A DNA stretch of 64,000 nucleotides from Shinisaurus crocodilurus (taxonomy: Eukaryota; Chordata; Lepidosauria; Squamata; Shinisauridae), in assembly GCA_021292165.1 (NCBI GenBank), contig CM037879.1, positions 247,629,797 through 247,693,796 on the forward strand. The letters run 5' to 3'. Of this stretch, positions 24,801-36,361 are shown piece by piece. The notes under the pieces are model-generated. The model was not told the origin of the DNA and did no database searches. It saw only the letters and a program-made list of their open reading frames with translations. Made by a program: the position numbers and the translations under genes. Numbering within the stretch: position 1 is the stretch's first letter; every line of letters begins with the position of its first letter.

Positions 24801-27800
24801 GTATTAGATTGTGTTTTAATCTATTGACAGCCAAAAATTGAATTGAAAGGTGGAATATATTAAATAAGATATATTGTGACCTCACAGCATTGGGTAACTG
24901 ATAGTACAATTTAGAGAGGGAGAACTTGATACAAAGATGCCGTTTTTGGCAGCAGTGTCATATTTTCTGTAAAACACAGAGGAATGGTTTGTTGTATCCT
25001 GTTTGTGTAATTTTTTAAAATGGCATTGTTTGTGAAGAACTTCCCCATGGGAGACTAGGTTTCTTTCTTAGATTTGAATACTGCCCAACTGGCAAATGTC
25101 ATCAGGGCAGTTTACAATCATAAAACCAAACAGTAACAACAAATTAACAAAAAATAAATATTAAATATTAAAAATATTAAAACATTGAAAATGTTGAGGA
25201 GCAAGCAATAAAATTAATAAACAAACAGATTAAAGATTAAATGCCATCTTAAAGCAGAAGGTCTTAATCTGGCGTCTCAATGTATACAATAAAGACACTA
25301 GATGGATCTCCCTGGGAAGGGCATTTCACAGATGGGGAGCCACTACAGGGAAGCCTCTTTCCGTTATAGCCACCCATCGCACCATTGTGACTAGCGGCAC
25401 TCAGAGCAGAGCCTCCAAAGGCTATCTTAGCAATTGGGCAGCAATATATGGGGGAAGGCACTCCTTCAGGTAGACTGGTCCTAAGCTGTTTAGGTCAGCA
25501 CCAACACTTTGAATCAGGGTCAGAAATTGACTGGCAAGCCGTGCAGTTGACGCAGCACTAAAGCAATATGTTCAAATGGCCAGTCCCAGTAAGCAGCCTC
25601 ACTGCTCTATTCTGTACTAACTGAAGTTTCAGGACTGTCTTCAGCAGTAGCTCCAATTATAACGCATATTAATAGTCCAGGTGGAAGGTTATCAGTGTAT
25701 GGATAACTGTAGCCAGGATATGACCTGGTTCACATGGCACGACAACCCATCGTGGGGAGCTGTTTTCTGCAGGGTGGCTTATTTTTCATGAACAAGCCAA
25801 TCTGACGACCGATGGCTTGTTCTAGAGATTGTTTGAACCCCGATGGGTTATCGTGTCATCTGAACCCAAGAGAACAATTTCATCATGGGTTGCTGGGATC
25901 AGTTACAGAGCCACTCGGCAAGAGTGGCAAAAAAAGCCTGTGCTGCTTGCTTTTTTTGATCTTGCCAGTGACTGCCCTTCCACCGATACGGCACATTGGA
26001 AGGACAGTCACTCATTCCCTGGCTTTTTTATTTTCATTTTTCAGTGCCTCAAAAATGCACAATTGGGGTCATAATTTTTAATTATTATTTTCTTGGTCTT
26101 TTGCAAGTGCGCTCTTACAGGTGTCAGATATGTGTACTCTTGCCTGTTCAATTTCCTTGTAGGTTTGAGCTGTCAAAGGAGCAGCTAAGTGCAGTAGGTA
26201 ACATACAAGGAAATTGACAAGATGAGGCTGCATATAGGCTAATTTGTACACACTTGTGAAGGACCGGAGGAGAAATCAGACAGCCATGAGTGCACTTGCA
26301 AAAGACCGACCCGAAAAAAATTATGACCTCAATTGCACATTTTTGAGGCTCCGAAAAATAAAATTTAAAAATCCAGGGAACAAAAAGGGGTAATGATCAG
26401 AGCAGAGAGCGGGCTGGGGCGAGGAGACAAGACGGGTTCTGCCGCAAAGCCCCCTGGGATATGTGCCAGAGCTGGCTGGAGAACTGAGAGGGAGAACAAC
26501 CCACAGCAAACCCAGTCATCTCCTTGGCATACCATGGGTTGTTCCGTCAACAGCCCACCCTACGTAGCTTGTTCACAGGGGTGGCTTAGCCTTATATGCA
26601 AACCCACCCATTCTCTGTCTAGGTAGGGTCTTAGCTGGTATGTCAGCTGAAGCTGACGATGAAAGGCACCTCATGCCAATGAAGTCTCTTGTATGTCAAC
26701 TGTGCAATGCTATACATGTCTACTCAGATGTAAGTCTGATTAATTCAGTGGGGTTTATGCTGAGGTAAGTATAGAATTGCAGTGATAATTGTAACGATTG
26801 TGTAAAACTAACTCAAAATTCAAATCCTGTAATCACATGGTTTATGAGTAATTTTAAAACTCTAGATGGATGTACTCATTTAAAAAATTATTTTCTCTAT
26901 TTTTATAAAAGCTTAGTTTAGATGGTTTGTTTCTATATTTATTAGGTGCGTGTAAATTCCTTAGTCTGTTTGGGAAAGATTTTGGAATACTTGGATAAGT
27001 GGTTCGTTCTTGATGATATTCTGCCTTTTTTGCAACAAATTCCTTCCAAGGAGCCTGCAGTCCTTATGGGAATCCTAGGTAACATGACTTTTTGTTTCTT
27101 GTGTTGTCTGTAGTAGTCCCTTTGTGGCATTAATCTTTGTGGTAATGTGGTGTGTGGTCTCAAAGACAATACTATGTATATAATACGACTATGATGTATA
27201 TTGCTTTTTTAATGTCCCATTTTTTTCTGCTCTACTTTCAGTTCATTCAAACTCTGTAAAGATTTCTATTAACTTCTCAAATTTGTGCTGGTGTCCATAG
27301 TTGCAGAAATAATTACTTCAGTATCTTCTGTTTCTCCATCCCCTCGCCCAGAAAATATGCCAAATATTTTCATACGTTTTATGTAAGGTGCAAATGGAAG
27401 TGTTTATAACATTTTTTTCCTATTGAAACTAGTCTTGTATTCAGGGGGATACATAATGATGATAGTTTATTATGGCAAGTTCAGTAGCTAAATCATTATG
27501 CTTAATGTTTCATAACAGGTATCTACAAATGTACATTTAGTCATAAGAAGCTGGGAATTACAAAAGAGCAACTTGCAGGAAAGGTGCTGCCCCATCTGAT
27601 TCCTCTTAGTATTGAGAATAATCTTAACCTAAATCAGGTAGGATCACTATTTTTGATATTTTTACTCTTAAATATCATCAATTTCATTAGGCTTTTTTCC
27701 AAAAATATATATAATTGGTATTGCTGCTTTAGACAAGAATGCAAACTTTTGGCCCCAGATATTGTTCACTTTTTATTCTACTGTTATAAACACAATTAAT

Positions 27801-30800
27801 TGCTACTGTTTGTTGCAGTTCTACATAAATATGGTGGACCATGTTTCTTTTTGTTGGTCCTATTAAATTCCATGTCTATTCTGGGTTTTAAACACACTGT
27901 TCAGTTTTTTCACTCCCACTACTCTACCTTAAGAATTTGTCACATAAAATATATCTTCACTTGATGACAGAAATATCTCTCCCTCTGATCCCAGTACTGA
28001 GAGTGTCTCCATTAATAGACCTCTAGCTAGTAGATGTTTTAATGTTTAAGGGACCCATATTTACTTTCCTCTTTTACAGACTATCATAAAGTCAGCTTTC
28101 AAAGTAACTAAGGATCAAATGCATGTTCTTAAAAGCATTTGTAATATTCTCTCAACTTAAGTATTGTACAGGTAGTCCCCAGGTTACGAACGTCCCGACT
28201 TATGGACAACTCATACTTAAGAACGGACCGCTATATATGTAAAAATCTGAGTTAAATGCAATGGTTCGTACTTATGAACGCACACACTATACTTTGCAAC
28301 ACTTTGAAAACATTGGGCAGCTTCTGTTCTGACTTACGTACACATTCGACTTAAAGACAGACTTACGAACAGATATCGTTTGTAGCCTGGGGACTGCCTG
28401 TGTTTGGGTTCTCTCAAATATTTGTTTTAGTTCGTAAAGGTTTTGACCAGGATCCAGAGAGGCCTATGCAAACATGCAAAGTGCTTCTATGGGCACATGG
28501 GGTAGTGCAGGTTGGGGTGACTACATTTTCCCTTCCAGCAGCATACCCTCATGGACTGTCGCTTTGGAGGGTCATCTAAACTTCATGGGTCTGCTACCAG
28601 AAGGGAAGAAGCTGAAAAGCCTCTGTGCATGTGCAACACTACGTGCAGTGCCCCCTGCCTTTATATTTTTTAGAAATATTTGAGAACGAACTATAAATAC
28701 TTGGACTTTTTCAGAAAACCTGCAGAAATATTGGGACTCATTTTAATAGGGTCCAGTTAGAGTGCTGAAAGAGGACTACTCTTAGTCTGTAATCCTATAT
28801 ACATTTACCTGGGAGTAAGTTCCATTGAATTTAAAGGAGCATTGTTTTAATCTCTGATACCTTAAACATGCTTTTAATGTACTATATACCAATGTTAGAT
28901 TCATAGATTATAGAGTTAGAAGGGGCCTACAAGGCCATCAAATCCAACCCCCTGCTCAGTGCAGGAAACTAGAGGATTGCAGTCCAAAAGTTGAAACACA
29001 TTCTTGCTCATGGCTCTTTGAAGTTACCTGACTAGGGTCGGGAGAGAAATTTGTTTGGTTTGCATTTTAATACAAACCAACCTAATTCACACTTACTTGT
29101 TTGACTTTTTTGCCTTGTTTAATAATTTGGGGGGGGGTGTTCCATAGTTAGCTGCTTTGAGAGTGGAAGGGTTGTTCAAAAAAGAAAAGAGGGAGATAAA
29201 TATTTTCAAAAATTCTGTTGCTCTTTTTAGTCTCTACTTAGTTCTGAGAAATCACAATAGTTGTTGTACCCTCTTTTGCTTATGCAAAGTTGATAAATGA
29301 GAATGTGTGTGCGTATGTATGTATGCATAAGGAACTAGCTTGATACTAGTATGCATAAGAGATACTAGCTTGAGTATCTCTTGACATGTTCTCCTTTTTC
29401 ATACAGCATAATCTGCTCACAATGGTGGCACATCCTTAAAATAATAAAAACAAGAAATCAACTCATTTTAGACTTACTTGGGAGTAAGTCCCATTGAACT
29501 CAGTGGGACTTACTTCTGAGTCAGTGAGATAGGTTTGTGCTGTAAATTTAGCCTGTTCTTTGTGCACTAATTATGTCTTGTCCAGTTCAGTTACTGTGAA
29601 GGACCGCCACCGGTCCTTTTGCGTGAGTTCGGGAGTTAATGGGTTAACCGGCACTTAAAAACTCAGGTTGCCTGAGCTCAACCACACCAGAATAATACTG
29701 AATCAAAGTCTACAGCAGGCAAGCCCTGTTGTTTATAACACGTTTAGTGTAGGGGGTCAGGGAGATAAGGGGTTTACAGTAAATAGGAACAGTCTATAAA
29801 AATCAATGGAGCGTAAAGCTACAATACACAAATGGAGTCAATGAGGCTTTCAAAGGCACAGACAGAATATTATGTTGCATCAGAGAACCTGAACTAACTA
29901 AACTACTACTGTGAGCCCTCTCTGACTACTCTCAGCAATTCATTCAGACTTACAGCGGTTACCAAGCGTCTGGCTTGGGGTTGTGAGTCCTGGTAGCTGA
30001 AAAACCCATTCCGTGCAGTCCTGCACCTTGTTCCCAACAACCTCGATGGAGCCTTGGGTTGCTCTCTTTACCCCCTCCCTCACCCCCTCCTCTTGCCTCC
30101 CACCTTCCCTTCTGATGACAGGCTGAACTGGTTCTGCCCAGCAGGGGTCATGGTGCCTCTCCGGTGCTTGAGGGTACTCAGCAGCTCTTTGAGACTGCTG
30201 GAGGGGAACCACTGAGGTAAATGCAGATGTGTCCCATTGAGGTAAATGCAAATGTAGCTAGATGTAAATGTCTGCCCGGAACTGAACCTCTCTGCCCTAG
30301 GCCAATGAGGCCCTAGGCAGAGATTATGCAGGTGGCTGGAGTGGGGTATGTGTCCGGTCAGGCTTTCTCTCCACTGATTCAATATTGGAAGGCTAACGAT
30401 AAACTTATCCTCATGTTGTAAAATATATTTCTTTTCTAGTTTAATTCCTTCATTTCAGTCATAAAAGAGATGTTAAGTAGATTGGAAGCTGAGCACAAGA
30501 CCAAACTTGAACAAATCCATATTATGCAAGAACAACAAAAGTAAGTGTGCATAATTTCATGTAATTACAGTGAATTGGATAATATGTTACTCTATTCTCT
30601 AATAATTTTCAATTTCTCCAGACTCCAGTGTGTCTAAATATTGTTAAACTGCTATAGGTTCCTTTCATCTTTTCAGTTGACAGATTTAATATGTTTTTCA
30701 TTATAATAAATAGCTTCTTAACTTAGTATCTGTATTTCTTGTATACCCATCTAGTTCCCACTGTTGTCCAAGACTGGGAATTGTCAAACTGTACCAACCT

Positions 30801-33800
30801 TGCCTTCAAAGCCATTTTTGGAGAATATTGGGGTGGTTGGTTGGTTCTTTGTGTACCATATTTCTTCTGGAAGCTTTGAGCACCCTTTTAGCCTCACAAC
30901 AACTGTGTGGGGTAGGTTAGCTGACAGACTATCACAGCCGAGCAGGGCTTTGAACTTGGACTCCTTGAATGTTGTAAACCTATCTACTGTGTCTCCCACT
31001 AATTTAAATATGATATTTGATGTTCCAGATCAAGCCACACTAGCCCAAAGGTTAAATCATATTGTTTAAAAATGAAATGGTGTCAGACATGTTTCTTTCA
31101 GTTTTAATTATATTTAGATTATGGATTTTGAGTATACTTTCCTTGTTATGTCTTCTCACATTTTATTTATTTAGCTGTCTTTTTAAACATTTTAATTAAA
31201 TATGGAAGAGAAATTAAATTGGGAGATTTACAGCCCCATCCAATGGGGGTGCCCATAACCCTCCGAACTCAGAGGATTGCGGGCATCCAATGGAAGGCAG
31301 GAGGAGCACGGTGGCTAGGGCTGTCTCCACACTCCCCTCACCCTCTTTCTCATGAGGAGGAGAGGCTTAGGCACTGCCTGGATTCTACGGAGGATGGTGC
31401 CTTGCTCCTTCCCTCACCATGCCCGGGAATGCCTCCCCCCCCTGCACCAGCCCTGAAGATGGTCTTCCATCTTTGGAGCCCAGCCAGCACGGAAAGAGGG
31501 TCGGGGCGGGGAAGGTTGCTCCATGGGCAGAGTCCCCACTGTGACCTAAGAAGGCATTTCCGAGGTCAGAACAGTGACTCAAACGTATCGTATCCCCGCC
31601 CCCCAAGACAAGGTTGGGAGGCCATAGGATTGTTCCCTTATAGAAATTATCACTCTACAACATAGACTTTCTTTGTCTATGTTGTATTGACATAGGTGTA
31701 TGGACCAGATAATTTGAAGAGTGATAACGTACTGCTATGTCACTTTTTCTCTTATTATATAATATAAGGGCCTTGAGCAAGATGCTAGCTAATAGGTAAA
31801 AATCTTCCTTTTTAAGAGGATCTTTTGGGGTGAAATCCTACGATCTTTGGGAGGGTTTCTGTAGGCAGAGAGGGAGGACTGCCAACGAGGCCTCCTTGCG
31901 CCAGCAGAAACATCTGGCACCATCTTCCCTCCGCCAGTGGTGTTCTAATGGCATTAAAGAGAAAAAAAGAACATGCCAGTGGTAGATTGAAGGAGACCTT
32001 AGATCCAACCCCCCTCATTCCCCTGGCATTCCCCCCAAACTGGAAAGAAACTTGCCCCGTCATAGAACTGGCATAGTGAAATGGGGGGGAAACGAATCCA
32101 CCCAACCCTTTCTTTCGTTCCAGCTGGTGCAACTGCAGTAGGACTTGAATGAAGTGGTTCCTCAACCACAGACACTCCGTGTTCAACCTCCATATGATTT
32201 CTTTGTTCATTTCATTGTTTAATAACTTGTGTTGTTGTTGTTACTTTCATATTACTCTTATTTTAATGCTTTGATTGGTTTTACTGTGGGGATTACCTTT
32301 GTATACTGACACTTGGAAATTAATATTATAAACTGTTTTAGGTTTAAGCAAAGCAAAGTGGGGTACAAATGCTTCATATGACCTGTAGACTACTAGTGTA
32401 ATAGAAGCCCACATTAGTTGTGCTAAATCAGAAAATCACAGCAAATTATTTACCATTTGTCTTAGTAAAACTTGGAACATGTAATTCACATTGTTACTGG
32501 GTTGCTTTCAAGGCTGAAACTATTTATTATACCTTTTTACAATTGTGTTTTTGTGATACAGGTCTTTGGATATAACTAATCAAATGAGCATACCTGAAGA
32601 AACTAAAGCCAATAGTACAGGCAATCAGGTAAGAAGCTATGTATATTTGATTAATCCAGTGTTTGGTTAATCTAGCTCTTTTTAAAGTTAACATTTTGTT
32701 AATTCTGGTTTTATTCAAACAGATTGACAAGGTGTTTACCAGTCTAGGAACAGATATCTTAACAAGTGGATCCAACTGTAAAGAGAATGGACTACTGACA
32801 AATCAGAGAAAGGTGAGCTTTAATAACAAGCACTTCTTCACACAACACATAGTTAAACTATGGAATTCACTTCCACAAGATGTAGTGATGGCCACCAATC
32901 TGGAGGGCTTTTAAAGAGATTGGACAGATTCATGCAGGATAACGCTATCAATGGCTACTAGTCCTGATGGCTATATGCTGCTTCCACTATCAGAGGTAGT
33001 GTGCCTATGTACACCAGGTGCTGGGGAACGTGGGCAGGAGGGTGCTGTTGCACTCATGTCCTGTTTGTGGATTTCTTGTGGGCAGCTGGTCAGCCACTGT
33101 GTGAACAGAATGCTGGACTAGGCGGACCCTTGGCCCGATCCAGCATGGTTCCTCATCTGTTCTTAAGTTATTGTATGAGGTATCAGAAAGAAAGAAATTT
33201 GCATCCATATTTAGGGGTGTAATCCTAAACTAGATTTCCCTTGCTCTTCCAAGGCTCTCTACCAATCCCAGTTTAAATGGTTTAAACTGTTTTACCACTG
33301 CTTTATTCCTCTTGGTTGGTATTGCCAATTGAAAGCTATATGGGTTCAGAATCTAGGTTTGTAAAGGTTTTGTTTTGTTTTTTTAAATAAGAGTGAGAAA
33401 CAAAATAAGGGTCAGGAATAGGGAGCACCCTGTTTGTTTTTCATGATACTTGATACTGAGAAGTATTTGAAACATTAATTCCAATTTTGTAAAAATTGAT
33501 TTTACAGCAAGAGAGATGAAGGTAGTTAAATTGGAATGACTTTTAATTATTTCTTTATTTAAAACATTTTTACCTTGCTGTTCAGATGAAAAGGCTTTGC
33601 ACAGTAGCTTTCAGGTCAATAAAAAGCAATGCAGTCTCTGGCCTCAGGCTTATAATCTAAAAGATAGCACAAAAATGGACTGAGGGATGGGGAAGAAAGA
33701 GGAGAACAAGAAAACTCAGGCACCAGTTCTTAAATTTACAAAGTTCTAATAATAACCAGCTGGGATAGAAACAAGTGAGGCAGAGGAGGAGCCAAAAGGA

Positions 33801-36318
33801 GCTGGTCTCTCAGACAATGGAGTGGCCCTACTTCCTTTTGCTCCCTCTGCTGCAGCCTGATGGAATGGCTGATTCTAGGAGAAGCTTGGTAGAGTTGGTA
33901 TCTGTTGAGGGAGAAGCTTGATAGAGTTGGTATCCCAGTAGAGCCGGTAGAATGGCCCTGCCTCCTATCTCTCCCTCTATTACAACCTGATGAAATTATT
34001 TATTTTAGAATATTTATATACCACTTCTCAGCAAATAGTTCTCAAAGTGGTTTACATAGTAAAAGGTGGCATACAAAGTTTCAATAGAGTTGTTTAGTCC
34101 CAGGACCTTTGACCCTCAAACAAAGAAATAGACTCCCTCACCTGATTATTTATTCAGGTTTTAGCTGTCATGGAGAGCAACCTCTCCCTGGAAGGACCCG
34201 TTCTCCCAGCCCATCCATCCAACCAACTAAATTCAAGAGTGGATCAGATAATGTCCAGGGCCAGAGAGCTGGACTACTTTTGCCACACAGTTCTTGAGAG
34301 CAGTTGGAATCCTCACAGGAGGAGGTTTGATGGCATTGTCCTTCTCCCTCACCAATGTTGGTGGTTGTTCTAGCTGTCTTGGTCTCAGCAACCCCTAGTG
34401 CAAAGCACCTGCCACACAGATCAGAACCCCAGCTAATAATTTCCAGAGCAGGACTGCTTCTTTCACATAGTCCTTCCCTCAGACAGTTGGTTTGATGGCA
34501 GTTGGAATTGTCACAGGAGAGGGCTCGATGGAGTTGTCCTTCTTCCTCACAAATGTCAGTGTTTGTTCTGGCTGCCTTGGCCTCAGCAAAGAGCAGTGGG
34601 TCAGAATGACTGCCGCTCAGTTAATAGTTGAGGGACGGAGGAGTCTGATGAAGCTTGTGCCTGAGCAGAGCTTATGGAGTGCCCCTGCTTCCTATCTCCC
34701 TCATCTACAACCTGATGGAATAGGCTTACATTACTGCATTTGTTACCTCCCAATATCATATGAAAAGATTGCATAGACTGGAATGGGCATTTGATCTAAG
34801 AGTGATAACTTCTGTTTTTATCCTCATGTGGACAACATTTGCAAGTAATGTATTTTAGACTACTAGGTATTCACTTAATTGCGCCAAGCTTTAAGACTTG
34901 AAATACCTCAAACAGGTAGTGAGCAAAGCTGGCTGTGAAAAATAGTTTGCTTTGAGGGAAGTATCAGTGCAGTATTATTGCGGAAATATAGTAACTACGG
35001 TATCTCAGTATATATTAAGACATGCAAGTTTTAGTTCTCATGGTTGGATGGGGAAATAAAGAATGTCACAGAACTCTGTATGAAAGGTTCAGAAAATAGT
35101 AGCCAAATCTGTAACCGGAGTTGTGTTGTTTTGTTTATGTATAAGTCCATTCATAAATATTTCAGTTTTCAAGAATTGTTTACTAAATAGTATTTTGTCA
35201 AAAGATGCCACATTGGAAGCATGTTCATGTATAGCCTGACCCTATCTATGTTTACTCAAGTATGTCACACTGACTTCAATGGGAATTACTCACAAGTATA
35301 TGTGCATAGAATTGCAGGCTTATTTTTAAAAAAACAGTGGTGGGCAATTGTGACCTACAGGCCACATTCTGCCACCAGCTGGTTCTACCAAGACCCTGTC
35401 TCACACCTCACACCCCAGTACCTACACCTGGGGCAGGCAACCATAATACTTGATGGTAGAGCGTATGCTTTGCATGTAGATAGTCCCAGATTTAGTGCCT
35501 TGTATCTAGTTAAAAGGATCAGGTACCAGGTTATGGGAAGACCTCTGTGTGAGACCCTGGAGAGGGGCTGCTAGTCAGTGTAGGCAATAATAGCTAGATG
35601 GAAAAATATCCTGACCTAGTATAAGATGGTTTCCTATGTGTGTGTCCCCTTCTGCCATACTATCACCTTCTCCCACATTTCTCTGGAAATTTCATCAGCT
35701 CAGGATTAAACAATTGAAGTACAGAACATCGCTTTCAGGTCACATCTTTCAGTTGTGGCTGTGTTTTGCTGTTTCAACTTCAGCAGACTGAAGGGGGAAA
35801 AGGGAGAAAAAGTCTTCATCCCCTGGATTCCAGTGTGGCTCTTCCTTGTTAAACTTGCAGAAACACACAGTATTGGGGTGCCAAGTGAAGCTGCTGAGCA
35901 GAATTCAGCAAATGAAAAAGCCTAGACTGAAAAAATTCAGAAGAGTGCACTTGGAAGTGAAAAACCAGAGACAGCGGGAAGGAGGGAAAGAAGTGTGTTA
36001 GATCTAGAGCTACTCATGCTGAGAATAGACCCATTGAAATCAATACAATTAGTCTAAGCATGACTAACTCAGGATCCAACCTTGTACGTATGCTCACAAA
36101 AGAGAGTAAACCAGGGAGAGGGAAGGAATAGCAGATGGGGGAAGAGAAGAGAGATGAACAGTAGACTGTATGTAGGAAGATAAGGTTCAGATGGTATGGA
36201 GAGGTGGACTGGATGAGCTGGGCATGCAAGAGACCAACAGACATGCATTTGGGTCACAGGAGCTGGTTGTGGTGAAAAATGCACTCTATACATGCTCTCC
36301 TGCATTATAGAGTATGTG

Positions 36319-36361
<43 letters not shown>

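Larger units (their letters stand above)
22859..26945. other. SCYL2: SCYL2 intron 11: contents
   Basis: Holds a palindromic MITE cluster (22914-23394), a GAT microsatellite (24237-24263), an inverted LINE fragment (25060-25722), a palindromic MITE (25725-25869), a large foldback element (about 25995-26400) and an AAGTC-type palindrome (26695-26790). Nothing is recognised in 23400-24236 or 24264-25050. Confidence 0.6.
27638..30439. other. SCYL2: SCYL2 intron 13: contents
   Basis: Holds a Tigger-like MITE (28169-28400), two AAGTCCC palindromes (28779-28850, 29460-29542), a 5S-SINE tail (28899-28976) and a possible LTR (29597-30300). Nothing is recognised in 27638-28165, 28405-28775 or 28980-29455. 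Confidence 0.6.
30541..32561. other. SCYL2: SCYL2 intron 14: contents
   Basis: Holds a MIR-like SINE remnant (30840-31000, minus), a family K foldback element (31231-31640), a MITE (about 31834-32103) and a LINE-tail-like stretch (32215-32375). Nothing is recognised in 30541-30835 or 32380-32561. Confidence 0.55.

Noticed and set aside
36069..36359. Cys/Val-repeat open frame
   Set aside because: Caused by the (CA)n microsatellite.
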